64,000 nt of DNA from Pseudomonas shirazensis (GCF_014268785.2 NZ_JABWRD020000003.1:744001-808000), one strand, 5' to 3'. Shown: positions 1 through 8,461, counted from the first letter of the stretch. A program made the numbers and translations. The notes: generated from the letters alone by a model not told the origin.

Positions 1-327
1 AGCCTGCGCCCGGTGCTCAAGCCGGCGACCCCGGATCGCATCTCGACGCTGGTCTTGCGTAGCAGCACTGCGCTGGATATCGATCGCCTCAGCGAGTTCA
101 TGAACGAGCTGCTGGAAAACCACGGCAAACAATTGCTGCGCTACAAAGGCGTGCTCAACATCGCCGGGGATGACCGCCGTTTGGTGTTCCAAGGCGTGTT
201 GAAGCTGTACGGGTTCGACTGGGACAGCGAATGGAAGGCCGACGAGGCGCGTGAAAGTGTGATGGTGTTTATCGGCGATGAACTGCCCGAAGACGAGATC
301 CGTGCAGGCTTTGCCGCGCTGACCTGA
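1..327 (+). CDS. CobW/YjiA-type G3E GTPase, C-terminal part (5' end outside window)
   Basis: The reading frame is already open at base 1, so only the last 108 residues or so are visible. They match the C-terminal CobW domain of G3E-family metal-chaperone GTPases: a hydrophobic strand (TLVLRSS), a helix, the LLRYKGVLNIAG segment and the closing LYGFDWDSEW region. The nucleotide-binding half with Walker motifs must lie upstream of the window. Family members deliver metals (zinc, cobalt, nickel) to client proteins in the cytoplasm. Which subgroup this is (CobW, YjiA or ZigA-like) cannot be told from the fragment. The stop is followed at once by a hairpin shared with the opposite strand. Confidence 0.75.
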   Translation, partial: SLRPVLKPATPDRISTLVLRSSTALDIDRLSEFMNELLENHGKQLLRYKGVLNIAGDDRRLVFQGVLKLYGFDWDSEWKADEARESVMVFIGDELPEDEIRAGFAALT

Positions 328-328
328 G

Positions 329-360
329 CAAAAAAAAAGGCCACTGCATGTGCAGTGGCC
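329..360 (-). terminator. Rho-independent terminator for the minus-strand hmgR side
   Basis: A perfect 10-bp stem (GGCCACTGCA / TGCAGTGGCC) with a 2-base loop spans 339-360. Read on the minus strand it is followed by nine T residues (A-run at 330-338), the classic intrinsic terminator layout for transcripts coming leftward from hmgR. On the plus strand no T-run follows, so it would end the upstream GTPase gene less well. The 170 bp between this hairpin and the hmgR stop hold nothing else I can support. Confidence 0.75.
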
Positions 361-533
361 AATCTGGACGTTAGATCAAGGAGCTTCTAAATCAACGTCG
401 TCGAGCGTGGCCTGCACTCAGGGCGGGGGAGTGCGCTGCGTGCTGGCCAGTGAAGTCAGCATAAGCCGCTGTTGCGGCGAGAAAAATAGCCCTAGGCGAC
501 ATTCACCTTTACGCGCCGGGTAAGAGTCACTGC

Positions 534-1310
534 TCAAGCCGCGTAGCCCATCCGCCAGCTGATGTCGCGGGTGGCAGCCAGCAACTTCTGCGCCGCCGGG
601 CCATGCTCATCGGCATGGAAAATCGAGGTCGGCCCTACCACGGTCATCACCGCTACGATGTGCCCCATGGCATTGAAGATCGGCGCCGACAATGCGTCGA
701 CGCCAGGCATCAACAGCCCATGCACATGGTGCAGCCCCTGCTCGCGAATCCCTGCCAGCAGTGGCTGATAAGCATCGAATGTCTGCGTCATGGCGGCCAA
801 CTCACGCTCACGCAGGTCAACCGTTTCGCGCTCGGGCAAATGCGCAGCGAACACCAGCCCGGTCGATGAGCTGAGCAGCGGCAGCACCGAGCCGATCTGC
901 GTCACCACGGTAACGGCGCGCACCGCCGGCTCGATACTGACCACGGTCGCGCCCTGATTACCCCACACAGCAATGAAGCAGCTCTCGTTGAGCGCGTCGC
1001 GCAATGCCGACAGCGGCAGCGCCGCCACCTTGAGCACATCGATGCTGCCCAGCGCCGCCATGCCCACCCGCAACGCTTCGCGGCCCAGGCCGTAGTGGTT
1101 GGTGGCGCGATCCTGCTCGGCGAAACCGCTGGCAATCAGCGCCTGCAAATAGCGATGCACCTTGCTCGCCGGCATGCCGACGTGCTCGGCCAGGCGCGAC
1201 AGCGAGGTCGACGGCGAAAGCTCGGCAAGGGCCTTGAGGATATCGGTGCCGACTTCCGCCGAGCGGACCTTTTGCTTGCCGGTGTCGGCAGGGGTGCTGG
1301 CTTTGGACAT
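534..1310 (-). CDS. hmgR: HmgR, IclR-family repressor of the homogentisate pathway
   Basis: This 258-residue IclR-type regulator has an N-terminal winged helix-turn-helix (about residues 18-80, with the LSRLAEHVGMPASKVHRYL recognition region) and a C-terminal effector domain ending near ISWRMGY. It lies divergently next to hmgA, and a 17-bp palindrome lies in the gap. In P. putida HmgR represses hmgABC and homogentisate releases it, which is knowledge about the family. I chose the ATG giving MSKAST because the preceding six codons (from 1328) look non-conserved. Neither start has a convincing Shine-Dalgarno sequence, so 1328 remains possible. An intrinsic terminator sits downstream. Confidence 0.88.
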   Translation of the reverse strand: MSKASTPADTGKQKVRSAEVGTDILKALAELSPSTSLSRLAEHVGMPASKVHRYLQALIASGFAEQDRATNHYGLGREALRVGMAALGSIDVLKVAALPLSALRDALNESCFIAVWGNQGATVVSIEPAVRAVTVVTQIGSVLPLLSSSTGLVFAAHLPERETVDLRERELAAMTQTFDAYQPLLAGIREQGLHHVHGLLMPGVDALSAPIFNAMGHIVAVMTVVGPTSIFHADEHGPAAQKLLAATRDISWRMGYAA

Positions 1311-1381
1311 GGGGAAAGGAATCCACATTGACAGATGGCGACTTTATAACTTGACGACGGGCGGCGAGCAAATTACGTTAT

Positions 1382-1398
1382 TCGTAATCTGATTACGA
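1382..1398. promoter_or_regulatory. HmgR operator palindrome between hmgR and hmgA
   Basis: The 17-bp sequence TCGTAATCTGATTACGA is a perfect inverted repeat of 8-bp arms around one central base. It lies in the divergent hmgR-hmgA gap, 72 bp from the hmgR start and 98 bp from the hmgA start. Its size and position agree with the 17-bp palindromic HmgR-binding site described for P. putida. Binding here is inferred from position and symmetry. Confidence 0.75.
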
Positions 1399-1495
1399 CA
1401 ATAACAATGCAGACGCGCTGCCAGCCACCGTGATACGGCCCGGTTCAGCCCAGCAGCCCCTGCCAGCATGGCTCTCAGTGAGCCTGGAGGCACAG

Positions 1496-2791
1496 ATGAC
1501 CCGCGACACCGCCCTCGACTACCTCAGCGGCTTTGGCAACGAGTTTGCCAGTGAAGCGCTGCCTGGCGCCCTGCCGGTCGGGCAGAACTCACCCCAGCGT
1601 GCGCCTTACGGCCTGTACGCCGAATTGCTCTCGGGCACCGCGTTCACCATGGCCCGCAGCGAACTGCGGCGCACCTGGCTGTACCGCATTCGCCCGTCAG
1701 CGCTGCACCCGCGCTTCGAACGCCTGGCGCGCCAACCGCTGGCGGCGCCACTGGGCGCGGTGACGCCCAATCGCCTGCGCTGGAACCCGCAGCCGCTACC
1801 GACCGAAGCCACTGATTTCATCGAGGGCTGGCGGCCGATGGTTGCCACTGCCGCGGCGGACAAGCCATCCGGCGTCAGCATCTATATCTACAGCGCCAAC
1901 CGCTCGATGCAGCGGGTGTTCTTCAATGCCGATGGCGAGCTGCTGCTGGTGCCTGAGCAAGGCCGCCTGCGTATCGCCACCGAGCTGGGCGTACTCGATG
2001 TCGAACCGCTGGAAATCGCCGTGATTCCGCGCGGCATGAAGTTTCGCGTCGAGCTGCTCGACGGTCAGGCGCGTGGTTATCTGGCCGAAAACCACGGCGC
2101 GCCACTGCGCCTGCCCGATCTTGGCCCGATCGGCAGCAATGGCCTGGCCAACCCGCGAGATTTCCTCGCCCCCGTGGCCCATTACGATGACAGCGACGGC
2201 CCGGTCCAGTTGGTGCAGAAGTTTCTCGGCGAACACTGGGCCTGCGAACTGCAGCATTCGCCATTGGATGTGGTCGCCTGGCACGGCAGCAACGTCCCGT
2301 ACAAATACGACCTGCGTCGCTTCAATACCCTCGGTACGGTCAGCTTCGACCACCCGGACCCATCGATCTTCACTGTGCTGACTTCACCGAGCAGCGTCCA
2401 CGGTCTGGCCAACATGGACTTCGTGATCTTCCCGCCGCGCTGGATGGTCGCCGAGAACACCTTCCGCCCGCCGTGGTTCCACCGCAACCTGATGAATGAA
2501 TTCATGGGCCTGATCCAGGGCGCCTACGACGCCAAAGCCGACGGCTTCCTGCCCGGCGGCGCGTCGCTGCATGGGGTGATGAGCGCCCATGGCCCGGATG
2601 CCGAGACATGCCACAAGGCCATCAATGGCGAGCTGGCACCGCACAAGATCGACAACACCATGGCCTTCATGTTCGAGACCAGCCAGGTCCTGCGCCCGAG
2701 CCAGAGTGCGCTTGAATGCCCGCAATTGCAGGCCGACTACGACAGCTGCTGGGCCACCTTGCCGAGCACCTTCAACCCGAATCGGAGATAA
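1496..2791 (+). CDS. hmgA: Homogentisate 1,2-dioxygenase
   Basis: HmgA opens the aromatic ring of homogentisate to give maleylacetoacetate, using non-haem iron and O2 in tyrosine and phenylalanine breakdown. The product is 431 residues, the usual length. The iron-ligand pattern of the human enzyme is intact: H329, E335 (in HRNLMNEF) and H365 (in AHGPDAE), with the same 6- and 30-residue spacings as H335/E341/H371. I chose the ATG at 1496 over an in-frame upstream GTG because GGAGG lies 5 bp before it and it gives the conserved start [17 protein letters not shown]. The gene leads the hmgA-fahA-maiA run under the HmgR operator. Confidence 0.96.
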   Translation: MTRDTALDYLSGFGNEFASEALPGALPVGQNSPQRAPYGLYAELLSGTAFTMARSELRRTWLYRIRPSALHPRFERLARQPLAAPLGAVTPNRLRWNPQPLPTEATDFIEGWRPMVATAAADKPSGVSIYIYSANRSMQRVFFNADGELLLVPEQGRLRIATELGVLDVEPLEIAVIPRGMKFRVELLDGQARGYLAENHGAPLRLPDLGPIGSNGLANPRDFLAPVAHYDDSDGPVQLVQKFLGEHWACELQHSPLDVVAWHGSNVPYKYDLRRFNTLGTVSFDHPDPSIFTVLTSPSSVHGLANMDFVIFPPRWMVAENTFRPPWFHRNLMNEFMGLIQGAYDAKADGFLPGGASLHGVMSAHGPDAETCHKAINGELAPHKIDNTMAFMFETSQVLRPSQSALECPQLQADYDSCWATLPSTFNPNRR

Positions 2792-2794
2792 CCC

Positions 2795-4087
2795 ATGAAC
2801 CACACCGCGACTGCCCGTAGTTGGGTCGAACAGGCCAACGGCCACAGCGACTTCCCGCTGCAGAACCTGCCATTGGGGATTTTCAGCCGGCCAGGTGAAG
2901 CACAGCGCTGTGGCGTGGCCATTGGCGATTCGATTCTCGACCTGCAGGCCGTGCTTGGCGCCGGCCTGTTCGAGGGTGAAGCCAAAACTGCGGTCGAGGC
3001 CACCGTCGACGCCACGCTGAATGCCTATTTCGCCCTTGGCCGTTCGGCCCGGGTTGCGTTGCGCCAGCGTTTGCTGGAACTGCTGGGCGAGCACAGCGAA
3101 CATCAGGCTGCACTGCAAGCGGCGCTGTACCTCGCCAGCGACTGCCAAATGCACCTGCCGGCCAAGGTGGGCGATTACACCGACTTCTATGTCGGCATCG
3201 AACACGCGAAGAACGTCGGCAAGCTGTTCCGCCCGGACAACCCGCTGCTGCCCAACTACAAGTACGTGCCAATCGGCTACCACGGCCGCGCCTCGACCTT
3301 GCGCCCGTCGGGCACCGATGTGCGTCGGCCCAAAGGCCAGACCCTGCCTGCGGGTCAGACCGAGCCAAGTTTCGGCCCTTGCGCCCGGCTCGACTTCGAG
3401 CTGGAACTGGGCATCTGGATTGGCCAGGGCAATGACATTGGGCAAGCGATCCCGATTGGCGATGCGGCCGAGCATGTTGCTGGTTATTGCCTGCTCAACG
3501 ATTGGTCGGCGCGCGACATTCAGGCGTGGGAATACCAGCCGTTGGGACCTTTCCTGTCGAAGAGCTTCATCACCACGCTGTCACCGTGGGTAGTCACTGC
3601 CGAGGCACTGGAACCGTTCCGCTGCGCTCAGCCGGCGCGTCCCGAGGGCGATCCGCAGCCACTGTCGTATCTGCTCGATGCACGCGATCAGGCCAACGGC
3701 GCGCTCGACATCGAACTGGAAGTGCTGCTGATCACCGAGGGCCTGCGTGAACAAGGCTTGCCGCCTCACCGCCTGAGCCTGAGCAACACCCTGAGCATGT
3801 ACTGGACCGTGGCGCAGATGGTTGCCCACCACAGCGTCAACGGCTGCCAGTTGCAAGCAGGCGACCTGTTCGGCTCGGGCACGTTGTCCGGCGCGCAGCC
3901 AGGGTCACTTGGCAGCCTGCTGGAGATGACGGATGGCGGCAAGCAGGCGATCGAGCTGGCCAGCGGCGAGGTGCGCAAGTTCCTCGAAGACGGCGACGAG
4001 ATCATCCTGCGTGCTCGCTGCAAGCGCGACGGCGCGGTCAGCATCGGCTTCGGCGAGTGCCGCGGCAAAGTCATCGCGGGCAACTGA
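2795..4087 (+). CDS. fahA: Fumarylacetoacetase
   Basis: This enzyme hydrolyses fumarylacetoacetate to fumarate and acetoacetate, the last step of the homogentisate route; it is also called hmgB in P. putida. The 430-residue protein is full length, with a small N-terminal SH3-like domain and a C-terminal FAH domain. The active-site block DYTDFYVGIEHAKNVGKLFR is present, with D130 and H137 spaced exactly like D126 and H133 of the mouse enzyme. The ELELGIWIG metal-binding glutamates and the DWSARDIQAWEYQPLGPF motif follow. It starts 3 bp after the hmgA stop with GGAG upstream, so the two are surely co-transcribed. Confidence 0.96.
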   Translation: MNHTATARSWVEQANGHSDFPLQNLPLGIFSRPGEAQRCGVAIGDSILDLQAVLGAGLFEGEAKTAVEATVDATLNAYFALGRSARVALRQRLLELLGEHSEHQAALQAALYLASDCQMHLPAKVGDYTDFYVGIEHAKNVGKLFRPDNPLLPNYKYVPIGYHGRASTLRPSGTDVRRPKGQTLPAGQTEPSFGPCARLDFELELGIWIGQGNDIGQAIPIGDAAEHVAGYCLLNDWSARDIQAWEYQPLGPFLSKSFITTLSPWVVTAEALEPFRCAQPARPEGDPQPLSYLLDARDQANGALDIELEVLLITEGLREQGLPPHRLSLSNTLSMYWTVAQMVAHHSVNGCQLQAGDLFGSGTLSGAQPGSLGSLLEMTDGGKQAIELASGEVRKFLEDGDEIILRARCKRDGAVSIGFGECRGKVIAGN

Positions 4088-4098
4088 GAGGGCTGGCC

Positions 4099-4731
4099 AT
4101 GCAGCTGTTCGGCTATTACCGTTCGACCTCGTCCTATCGGGTTCGGATTGCCCTGGCGTTAAAGGGCCTCGCGTTCGACAACGTGCCGGTCAACCTGCTC
4201 AAGGGCGAGCAGCGCAGCGATGTCTACCTGGCGCTCAATCCGCAGGGCAGGGTGCCCGCGCTGGGCTGTGACAGCGGTAGTATGCTGGTGCAATCGGCGG
4301 CGATCATCGAGTACCTGGAGGAGCTTTATCCACAGCCGCCGCTATTGCCTGCCGAGGCTGAGGCGCGGGCGAAGGTACGGGGCGTCGCTGCGATCATCGG
4401 CTGCGATGTGCACCCGCTGCACAACGTCAGCGTACTCAATCAGTTGCGTCAGCTGGGGCTGGACGAGGCGCAGGTCAATCAATGGATTGCCCAATGGATT
4501 GGCCAGGGTCTGGCAGCGGTGGAGCAGTTGATCGATGATCAGGGCTTCTGCTTTGGTCTGGCGCCGGGTTTGGCTGATGCCTATCTGCTGCCACAACTGT
4601 ATGCGGCCGAGCGGTTCAGTGTCGATCTGAGCCGCTACCCGCGGATCAACCGGGTGGCAGCGCTGGCTGCGCAGCATCCGGCGTTTATCCAGGCGCATCC
4701 ATCACGTCAGCCTGATACCCCGCTTCAGTGA
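4099..4731 (+). CDS. maiA: Maleylacetoacetate isomerase (zeta-class GST)
   Basis: A 210-residue glutathione-S-transferase-fold enzyme that isomerises maleylacetoacetate to fumarylacetoacetate, the step between HmgA and FahA (hmgC in P. putida). The glutathione-binding start FGYYRSTSSYRVRIALALKG carries the zeta-class SSCxxRVRIA-like signature, here with SSYRVRI, so the usual cysteine is a tyrosine. The SAAIIEYLEE segment that holds the gamma-glutamyl group follows. The start giving MQLFGYY is used, 11 bp after the fahA stop; an earlier in-frame ATG inside fahA would add 14 unrelated residues. The 3' end overlaps the convergent SirB1-like gene by 7 bp. Confidence 0.93.
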   Translation: MQLFGYYRSTSSYRVRIALALKGLAFDNVPVNLLKGEQRSDVYLALNPQGRVPALGCDSGSMLVQSAAIIEYLEELYPQPPLLPAEAEARAKVRGVAAIIGCDVHPLHNVSVLNQLRQLGLDEAQVNQWIAQWIGQGLAAVEQLIDDQGFCFGLAPGLADAYLLPQLYAAERFSVDLSRYPRINRVAALAAQHPAFIQAHPSRQPDTPLQ

Positions 4732-5531
4732 ATCGATGGGCTGCTGGCGGGTAGGTGGCCAAGACGTTCGCTCAGCTTCAAGCGCTGCGCCGGGTCTTCG
4801 CTGAGCAGCAATGCCCGTTCCAGGTCAAAGCGCTCGGCCTGCGGGCAATCCAGGCGCTGGTACAGCGTGGCGCGCGCCAGATAATCGCTGACCAGCACCG
4901 GCCCCAGCTGCATGACCCGTTCGGCGTCGATCAATGCGGCGAGGTCATTGTCGTTGCTGATATGCAGCTGGCGCAGGTTGCGTGACAGCCGCTGCAGCAT
5001 CTGCAACGGGCTGGCCACCTGCATGTGTTCAGCCGTCAACGCTACCTGTGGGCCGAACTGACGGGCCAGTAGCTGGCGGCACTCAGCCGGGTACAGACGG
5101 CGACCGCCGCACGGGTCGAGCAGGTGATCCGCGCCAGGCACGCGCAGCAGAAAATGGCCTGGGAAGTTGACCCCTTCCAGCGGGATCGACAAACTCCGGG
5201 CCAATTCCAGGGCGAGGATTGCCAGCGCCAGCGGCTGGCCACGGCGGCGCTGCAACACTTTGTCCATCAGTGCCGCGTGGGCACGCAGTGGCAGCATTTC
5301 GTCTTGCTGGAAGCCCAGCGTGTTGAGCTGGCGCAACAGCGGCTGGGCGAGCTCACTGAGTGGCAACATCGGCAGGCTGGCATTGATTTGCTGGTGCAGC
5401 TCACGCACCTGGGCGAGGGCGTGGGCGGGCACGACACTGGGATCGTGCTCGGCGGCAACCCACAAGGTTGCTTCCAGCAGGTCGACGGGCGCGCGTTCCA
5501 GGCACGCCAGGCAGGCTTTACGTGGGTTCAT
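4725..5531 (-). CDS. SirB1-family (transglutaminase-like/TPR) protein
   Basis: A 268-residue cytoplasmic protein of the SirB1/YchA family: an N-terminal domain distantly related to transglutaminases (about residues 30-180, with RGQPLALAILALELA and NFPGHFLLRV) followed by a short helical repeat region rich in LDCPQAERFDLERALLLS-type TPR sequence. The family is conserved in gammaproteobacteria but has no settled biochemical role. NFPGHF is the recognisable family hallmark. It converges on maiA with a 7-bp overlap of coding ends, which leaves no room for a terminator between them. It is not obviously connected to homogentisate degradation. Confidence 0.8.
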   Translation of the reverse strand: MNPRKACLACLERAPVDLLEATLWVAAEHDPSVVPAHALAQVRELHQQINASLPMLPLSELAQPLLRQLNTLGFQQDEMLPLRAHAALMDKVLQRRRGQPLALAILALELARSLSIPLEGVNFPGHFLLRVPGADHLLDPCGGRRLYPAECRQLLARQFGPQVALTAEHMQVASPLQMLQRLSRNLRQLHISNDNDLAALIDAERVMQLGPVLVSDYLARATLYQRLDCPQAERFDLERALLLSEDPAQRLKLSERLGHLPASSPSIH

Positions 5532-5653
5532 CAGACTCTCCCCGACACGCTTGAGTATTAGCTCTGACAGCGCGGTTCGTCCAGTGGTCCGACCAGCCCG
5601 CGCTGTGCATCGCGCTGCCTATACTGTCAGGAGCACCTCGCTGGAGGCGGTCG

Positions 5654-6673
5654 ATGTTCGCGCTCATGCAAAGCACCCGCACGCAGTCACTGCACCTGTT
5701 CGTTGATCCACCCAGCGGCCTTAGAGCCGTGGTGGCGATCCACAACGAGCAGTTGGGCCCCGCCATGGGCGGCTGTCGCTACCTGGCCTATGCCGACGAC
5801 GAAAGCGCCGTCACCGACGCCATTCGCCTGGCTCAGGGCATGAGCTACAAGGCTGCACTGGCAGGCCTGGCACAGGGCGGTGGCAATGCCGTGATCATGC
5901 GCGGGGCCCATGTGGAAAACCGCGCAGCACTATTCGAGGCGTTTGGCCGCGCGCTCGACAGCTTGAATGGGCGCTTCATCACTGCCGTCGACAGTGGCAC
6001 CTCAACCCTGGACATGGACTGCATTGCCCAGAGCACTTCTCACGTCACCAGTACCACCGCTTCGGGAGACCCCTCGGCACATGCTGCCATCGGGGTGTTC
6101 GCTGGCATCCGGGCCACAGCAATGGCACGGCTGGGCACCGATAATCTGGAGGGCTTGCGGATTGCTGTACAGGGCTTGGGTAACGTCGGCTTCGCGTTGG
6201 CCGAGCAACTGCACGCGGCGGGCGCGGAACTGTTGGTCAGCGATCTTGACGCGGGCAAGGTACGTTTGGCGGTAGAGCAATTCAATGCCCAACCAGTGAC
6301 CAATGATGCGCTGGTCAGCACCCCGTGCGACATCTTCGCACCTTGTGGTGTGGGCCAGGTACTCAGTGGCCAAAGCGTCACGCAATTACGCTGCGCTGCC
6401 GTGGCGGGGTCTGCCAACAACCAGCTGACGACCCTGCAGGTGGCCGATCATCTGGAAAAGCGCGGGATACTCTATGCGCCGGATTACGTCATCAATGCCG
6501 GTGGCTTGATCTACGTGGCACTGACCCACCGTGGCGAGAGCCTCAGCACCATTACCGCGCATCTGTCCCGAATTCCGTCACGCCTCACCGAAGTGTTCGG
6601 CCATGCCCAGGCGGAAAAACGCTCGCCAGCGCGGGTGGCGCAGATGCTGGCGGAGCGCTTGCTGTATGGCTGA
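5654..6673 (+). CDS. Leucine dehydrogenase-like protein with catalytic Lys replaced by Asn
   Basis: A 339-residue member of the Glu/Leu/Phe/Val dehydrogenase family, the leucine-dehydrogenase branch (NAD-dependent oxidative deamination of branched-chain amino acids). It has the substrate-binding K66 in GMSYKAA, D113 in ITAVDSGTS, the dinucleotide-binding VQGLGNVGFALA and the DIFAPCGVG and CAAVAGSANNQL motifs. The glycine-rich active-site motif reads GGGNAVI, where the family has GGGKAVI. N78 (codon AAT, 5885-5887) therefore stands where the essential lysine (K80 of Bacillus enzymes) should be. Activity is doubtful unless this is a sequencing error. GGAGG precedes the ATG. It is monocistronic between minus-strand genes. 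Confidence 0.85.
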   Translation: MFALMQSTRTQSLHLFVDPPSGLRAVVAIHNEQLGPAMGGCRYLAYADDESAVTDAIRLAQGMSYKAALAGLAQGGGNAVIMRGAHVENRAALFEAFGRALDSLNGRFITAVDSGTSTLDMDCIAQSTSHVTSTTASGDPSAHAAIGVFAGIRATAMARLGTDNLEGLRIAVQGLGNVGFALAEQLHAAGAELLVSDLDAGKVRLAVEQFNAQPVTNDALVSTPCDIFAPCGVGQVLSGQSVTQLRCAAVAGSANNQLTTLQVADHLEKRGILYAPDYVINAGGLIYVALTHRGESLSTITAHLSRIPSRLTEVFGHAQAEKRSPARVAQMLAERLLYG

Positions 6674-6679
6674 CGGCAG

Positions 6680-6943
6680 TTATTCTGCAGCGCTGCCCTC
6701 AAGCAGCTCGGCCAAGGCATCGGGCTGGCTCTTGAACGCTCGGGCGAACACATCGCGATTCTTCGCCATGTAAATGCCGGCTTCCTCGACTTGTTGTTCG
6801 GTCAGCGACGGCACCGCTTTTTGCAGCACATCAGCCAGGCGCTCGGCCAGCTCGAGCATCTTGTCGTGACGATCCGCTTCGGCTTTATCCATGAACAACT
6901 GCTCCGGGTCGCGACTGCTGCGGTATACCACTTCGACGGCCAT
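6680..6943 (-). CDS. yebG: YebG-family SOS-inducible protein
   Basis: An 87-residue protein of the YebG family, recognised from its start MAVEVVYRSSRDPEQLFMDK, the helical DKMLELAERLADVLQ segment and the GIYMAKNRDVFARAF block. YebG is DNA-damage inducible in E. coli but its molecular role is unclear. A well-conserved LexA box lies 44 bp upstream of the start codon, so SOS control is strongly suggested here. A GGTG-type ribosome-binding site precedes the ATG. The stop lies 6 bp from the stop of the convergent leucine-dehydrogenase homologue. Confidence 0.9.
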   Translation of the reverse strand: MAVEVVYRSSRDPEQLFMDKAEADRHDKMLELAERLADVLQKAVPSLTEQQVEEAGIYMAKNRDVFARAFKSQPDALAELLEGSAAE

Positions 6944-6986
6944 TCATCACCTCTGTGCCTTTATAGCGGGTTATGCAAATAATTTA

Positions 6987-7002
6987 CTGTATGGGTGTAC
7001 AG
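6987..7002. promoter_or_regulatory. LexA (SOS) box upstream of yebG
   Basis: CTGTATGGGTGTACAG matches the LexA consensus CTGT-N8-ACAG in all eight outer positions, with a largely alternating centre. It lies 44 bp upstream of the yebG start on the minus strand and about 185 bp before the psiE-like gene, so yebG is the natural target. The rest of the 240-bp gap (to 7185) shows no further site I can support. Confidence 0.85.
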
Positions 7003-7185
7003 TACTCGCATAGGCCACCCCAGCGCAACCCGATAGTGGCCATTTATCTGCACGAAAGCGTAGCTCATAGGTGCCTTGCGGCAATCGGTCGCCTTCCAAC
7101 CCTCGTGTCTGGCCTTTTAACTGCATGGCACAAGCGTCACACAGGTGGCGCACCATCCTTCAGTCGTATCGGGGAATCGAGCATC

Positions 7186-7656
7186 GTGAACATCAAATGG
7201 GCAGAAAAAATGCGCAAGGGCCTGCACGGCTCTGCCGACTCGCTGGGCAACCTGTGCGTCGAGGGGTTTCACTACCTGGCGTTGTTCGGTATCGGCGGGA
7301 TTACCGCGTGGGCGGCGGTCGAGGCGTTTCTGGACATGCTCAGCAAGGGCGGGGTCAGCGTCGATGACATTCTGCTGCTATTCATCTACCTGGAGCTGGG
7401 GGCGATGGTCGGGATCTATTTCAAGACCAACCACATGCCGATCCGCTTCCTGCTGTACGTGGCAATCACGGCCCTGACGCGCCTGCTGATCGGCGATGTG
7501 TCCCATCACAAGGCGCCGGACGTTGGCCTGCTGTACTTGTGCGGCGGCATCTTGCTGTTGGCCTTCGCGATTCTGGTGGTGCGCTATGCATCGTACCGCT
7601 ATCCCTCAAGCCGGGCGCTGGACGCTCACGGCAAGGAAGTCGACGAAGGCCGCTAG
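7186..7656 (+). CDS. PsiE-like phosphate-starvation-inducible membrane protein
   Basis: A 156-residue inner-membrane protein with four predicted hydrophobic segments (about residues 32-52, 63-82, 93-110 and 118-136). The hallmark FKTNHMPIRFLLYVAITALTR block is typical of the PsiE family. In E. coli psiE responds to phosphate limitation and cAMP; its function is unknown. I chose the GTG at 7186 (VNIKWAEKM), which has GGGGAA about 10 bp upstream. The longer frame back to 6973 runs through the yebG promoter region and its sequence looks non-coding. No Pho box is convincing upstream. Confidence 0.78.
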   Translation: MNIKWAEKMRKGLHGSADSLGNLCVEGFHYLALFGIGGITAWAAVEAFLDMLSKGGVSVDDILLLFIYLELGAMVGIYFKTNHMPIRFLLYVAITALTRLLIGDVSHHKAPDVGLLYLCGGILLLAFAILVVRYASYRYPSSRALDAHGKEVDEGR

Positions 7657-7659
7657 CGC

Positions 7660-7956
7660 TCAGTTGGCGAGCTGGCTGGCGGCGTGACGTTGCTGGCCAG
7701 GGTCGCGGGTGAGGGCGGCGAGTACCTGCAGCGGGTTTTCGCCTTGTTCGATGGCCAGCCCAAGGCGGATGCTGTCGATGACCCGCTGCAAGCGTACCGG
7801 ATCGTTGCGTTGGGCCTGGCTGATCAAACGCTTGGCCACGGCGCCGCTGTCGTCGGACAGGGTCAGCATGATGCTGCCGTCGAGGCGGGCGATGCTCAGG
7901 TTGACCCGATAACGCGGGGAGAAGGCATTGCTGATCTGATCGAATGGATTGTGCAT
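7660..7956 (-). CDS. DUF3509-type small protein
   Basis: A 98-residue protein that I recognise as the pseudomonad-restricted DUF3509 family, from NPFDQISNAFSPRYRVNLSI and the following ARLDGSIMLTLSD block. No catalytic or metal-binding motif, signal peptide or membrane segment is visible, and the family has no known function. The ATG giving MHNPFDQ is used, since the 21 codons before it (to 8019) do not resemble the family. The Shine-Dalgarno sequence is weak. The stop is 3 bp from the stop of the convergent psiE-like gene. Confidence 0.72.
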   Translation of the reverse strand: MHNPFDQISNAFSPRYRVNLSIARLDGSIMLTLSDDSGAVAKRLISQAQRNDPVRLQRVIDSIRLGLAIEQGENPLQVLAALTRDPGQQRHAASQLAN

Positions 7957-8063
7957 GGTCGCGGATCTACAGGTTAACTGGATGGAAAAGTTGACCGGGT
8001 ATTCGCGCAGATGGTTCACAGCCGCTGATCGGCGTGGCTTTGTGGTGAGTTGGTTGAATCAGA

Positions 8064-8084
8064 AAGGGCCGCGAAGCGGCCCTT
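8064..8084 (-). terminator. Intrinsic terminator downstream of the HPF-like gene
   Basis: AAGGGCCGC-GAA-GCGGCCCTT forms a 9-bp perfect stem with a 3-base loop. On the minus strand it lies 27 bp after the HPF-like stop codon and is followed by a short T-rich stretch (TTTCTGATT). It probably also insulates the DUF3509 gene downstream. Confidence 0.65.
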
Positions 8085-8110
8085 GTGCGACTAACTGAAC
8101 AGCGCTGTCA

Positions 8111-8461
8111 TCACTCCTCGATTTCTTCATTCACTTCCAGCATTACACGCTTGCTGCGCAGTTTGCCGAACAGGTGATCCAGCGCGTGGTCGAGTTTGGT
8201 CGTGGCGCCCTCGACAGCCTGCTCCAGCGAAGTGGCCGTGTGGCTTACAGAAATCGGTTGATGGCCTTTGGGGCGAGCCTCCATCTGGCAACGTTTGTCA
8301 TGCGGTCCGGGCTTGGCGCCGTTGTCGTCGCGCAGGTGCACCTCGATGCGGGTGAGGTCGTCCTCGTAACGTTCAAGACTGCTCTCAAGAGTACTACGGA
8401 CCCACTCTTCAAGCCGGATGCTGCCGTCGATCTGGTTGCTGCTGTTGACTTGGATTTGCAT
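8111..8461 (-). CDS. HPF/RaiA-family ribosome-associated protein
   Basis: A 116-residue member of the ribosome hibernation-promoting factor (S30AE) family: an N-terminal beta strand MQIQVNSSNQI, a helix with EEWVRSTLESSLERYEDDLTRIEVHLRD, and a second beta-alpha unit ending in LFGKLRSKR. Members bind the 30S A/P site and silence or protect ribosomes in stress. It is a stand-alone gene, unlike the hpf gene of the rpoN cluster, and resembles the short cold-shock/stationary-phase paralogues. It is preceded by a 205-bp gap containing an A+T-rich stretch (8578-8602) but no assigned promoter, and is followed by a hairpin terminator. Confidence 0.8.
   Translation of the reverse strand: MQIQVNSSNQIDGSIRLEEWVRSTLESSLERYEDDLTRIEVHLRDDNGAKPGPHDKRCQMEARPKGHQPISVSHTATSLEQAVEGATTKLDHALDHLFGKLRSKRVMLEVNEEIEE

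Noticed and set aside
1430-1495. Upstream GTG start for hmgA
   Set aside because: It adds 22 residues not typical of homogentisate dioxygenases. The ATG at 1496 has GGAGG 5 bp upstream and gives the conserved N-terminus and length.
7100-7185. A Pho box before the psiE-like gene
   Set aside because: Sequences such as GCGTCACACAGGTGGCGCAC only loosely resemble the repeated CTGTCAT consensus.
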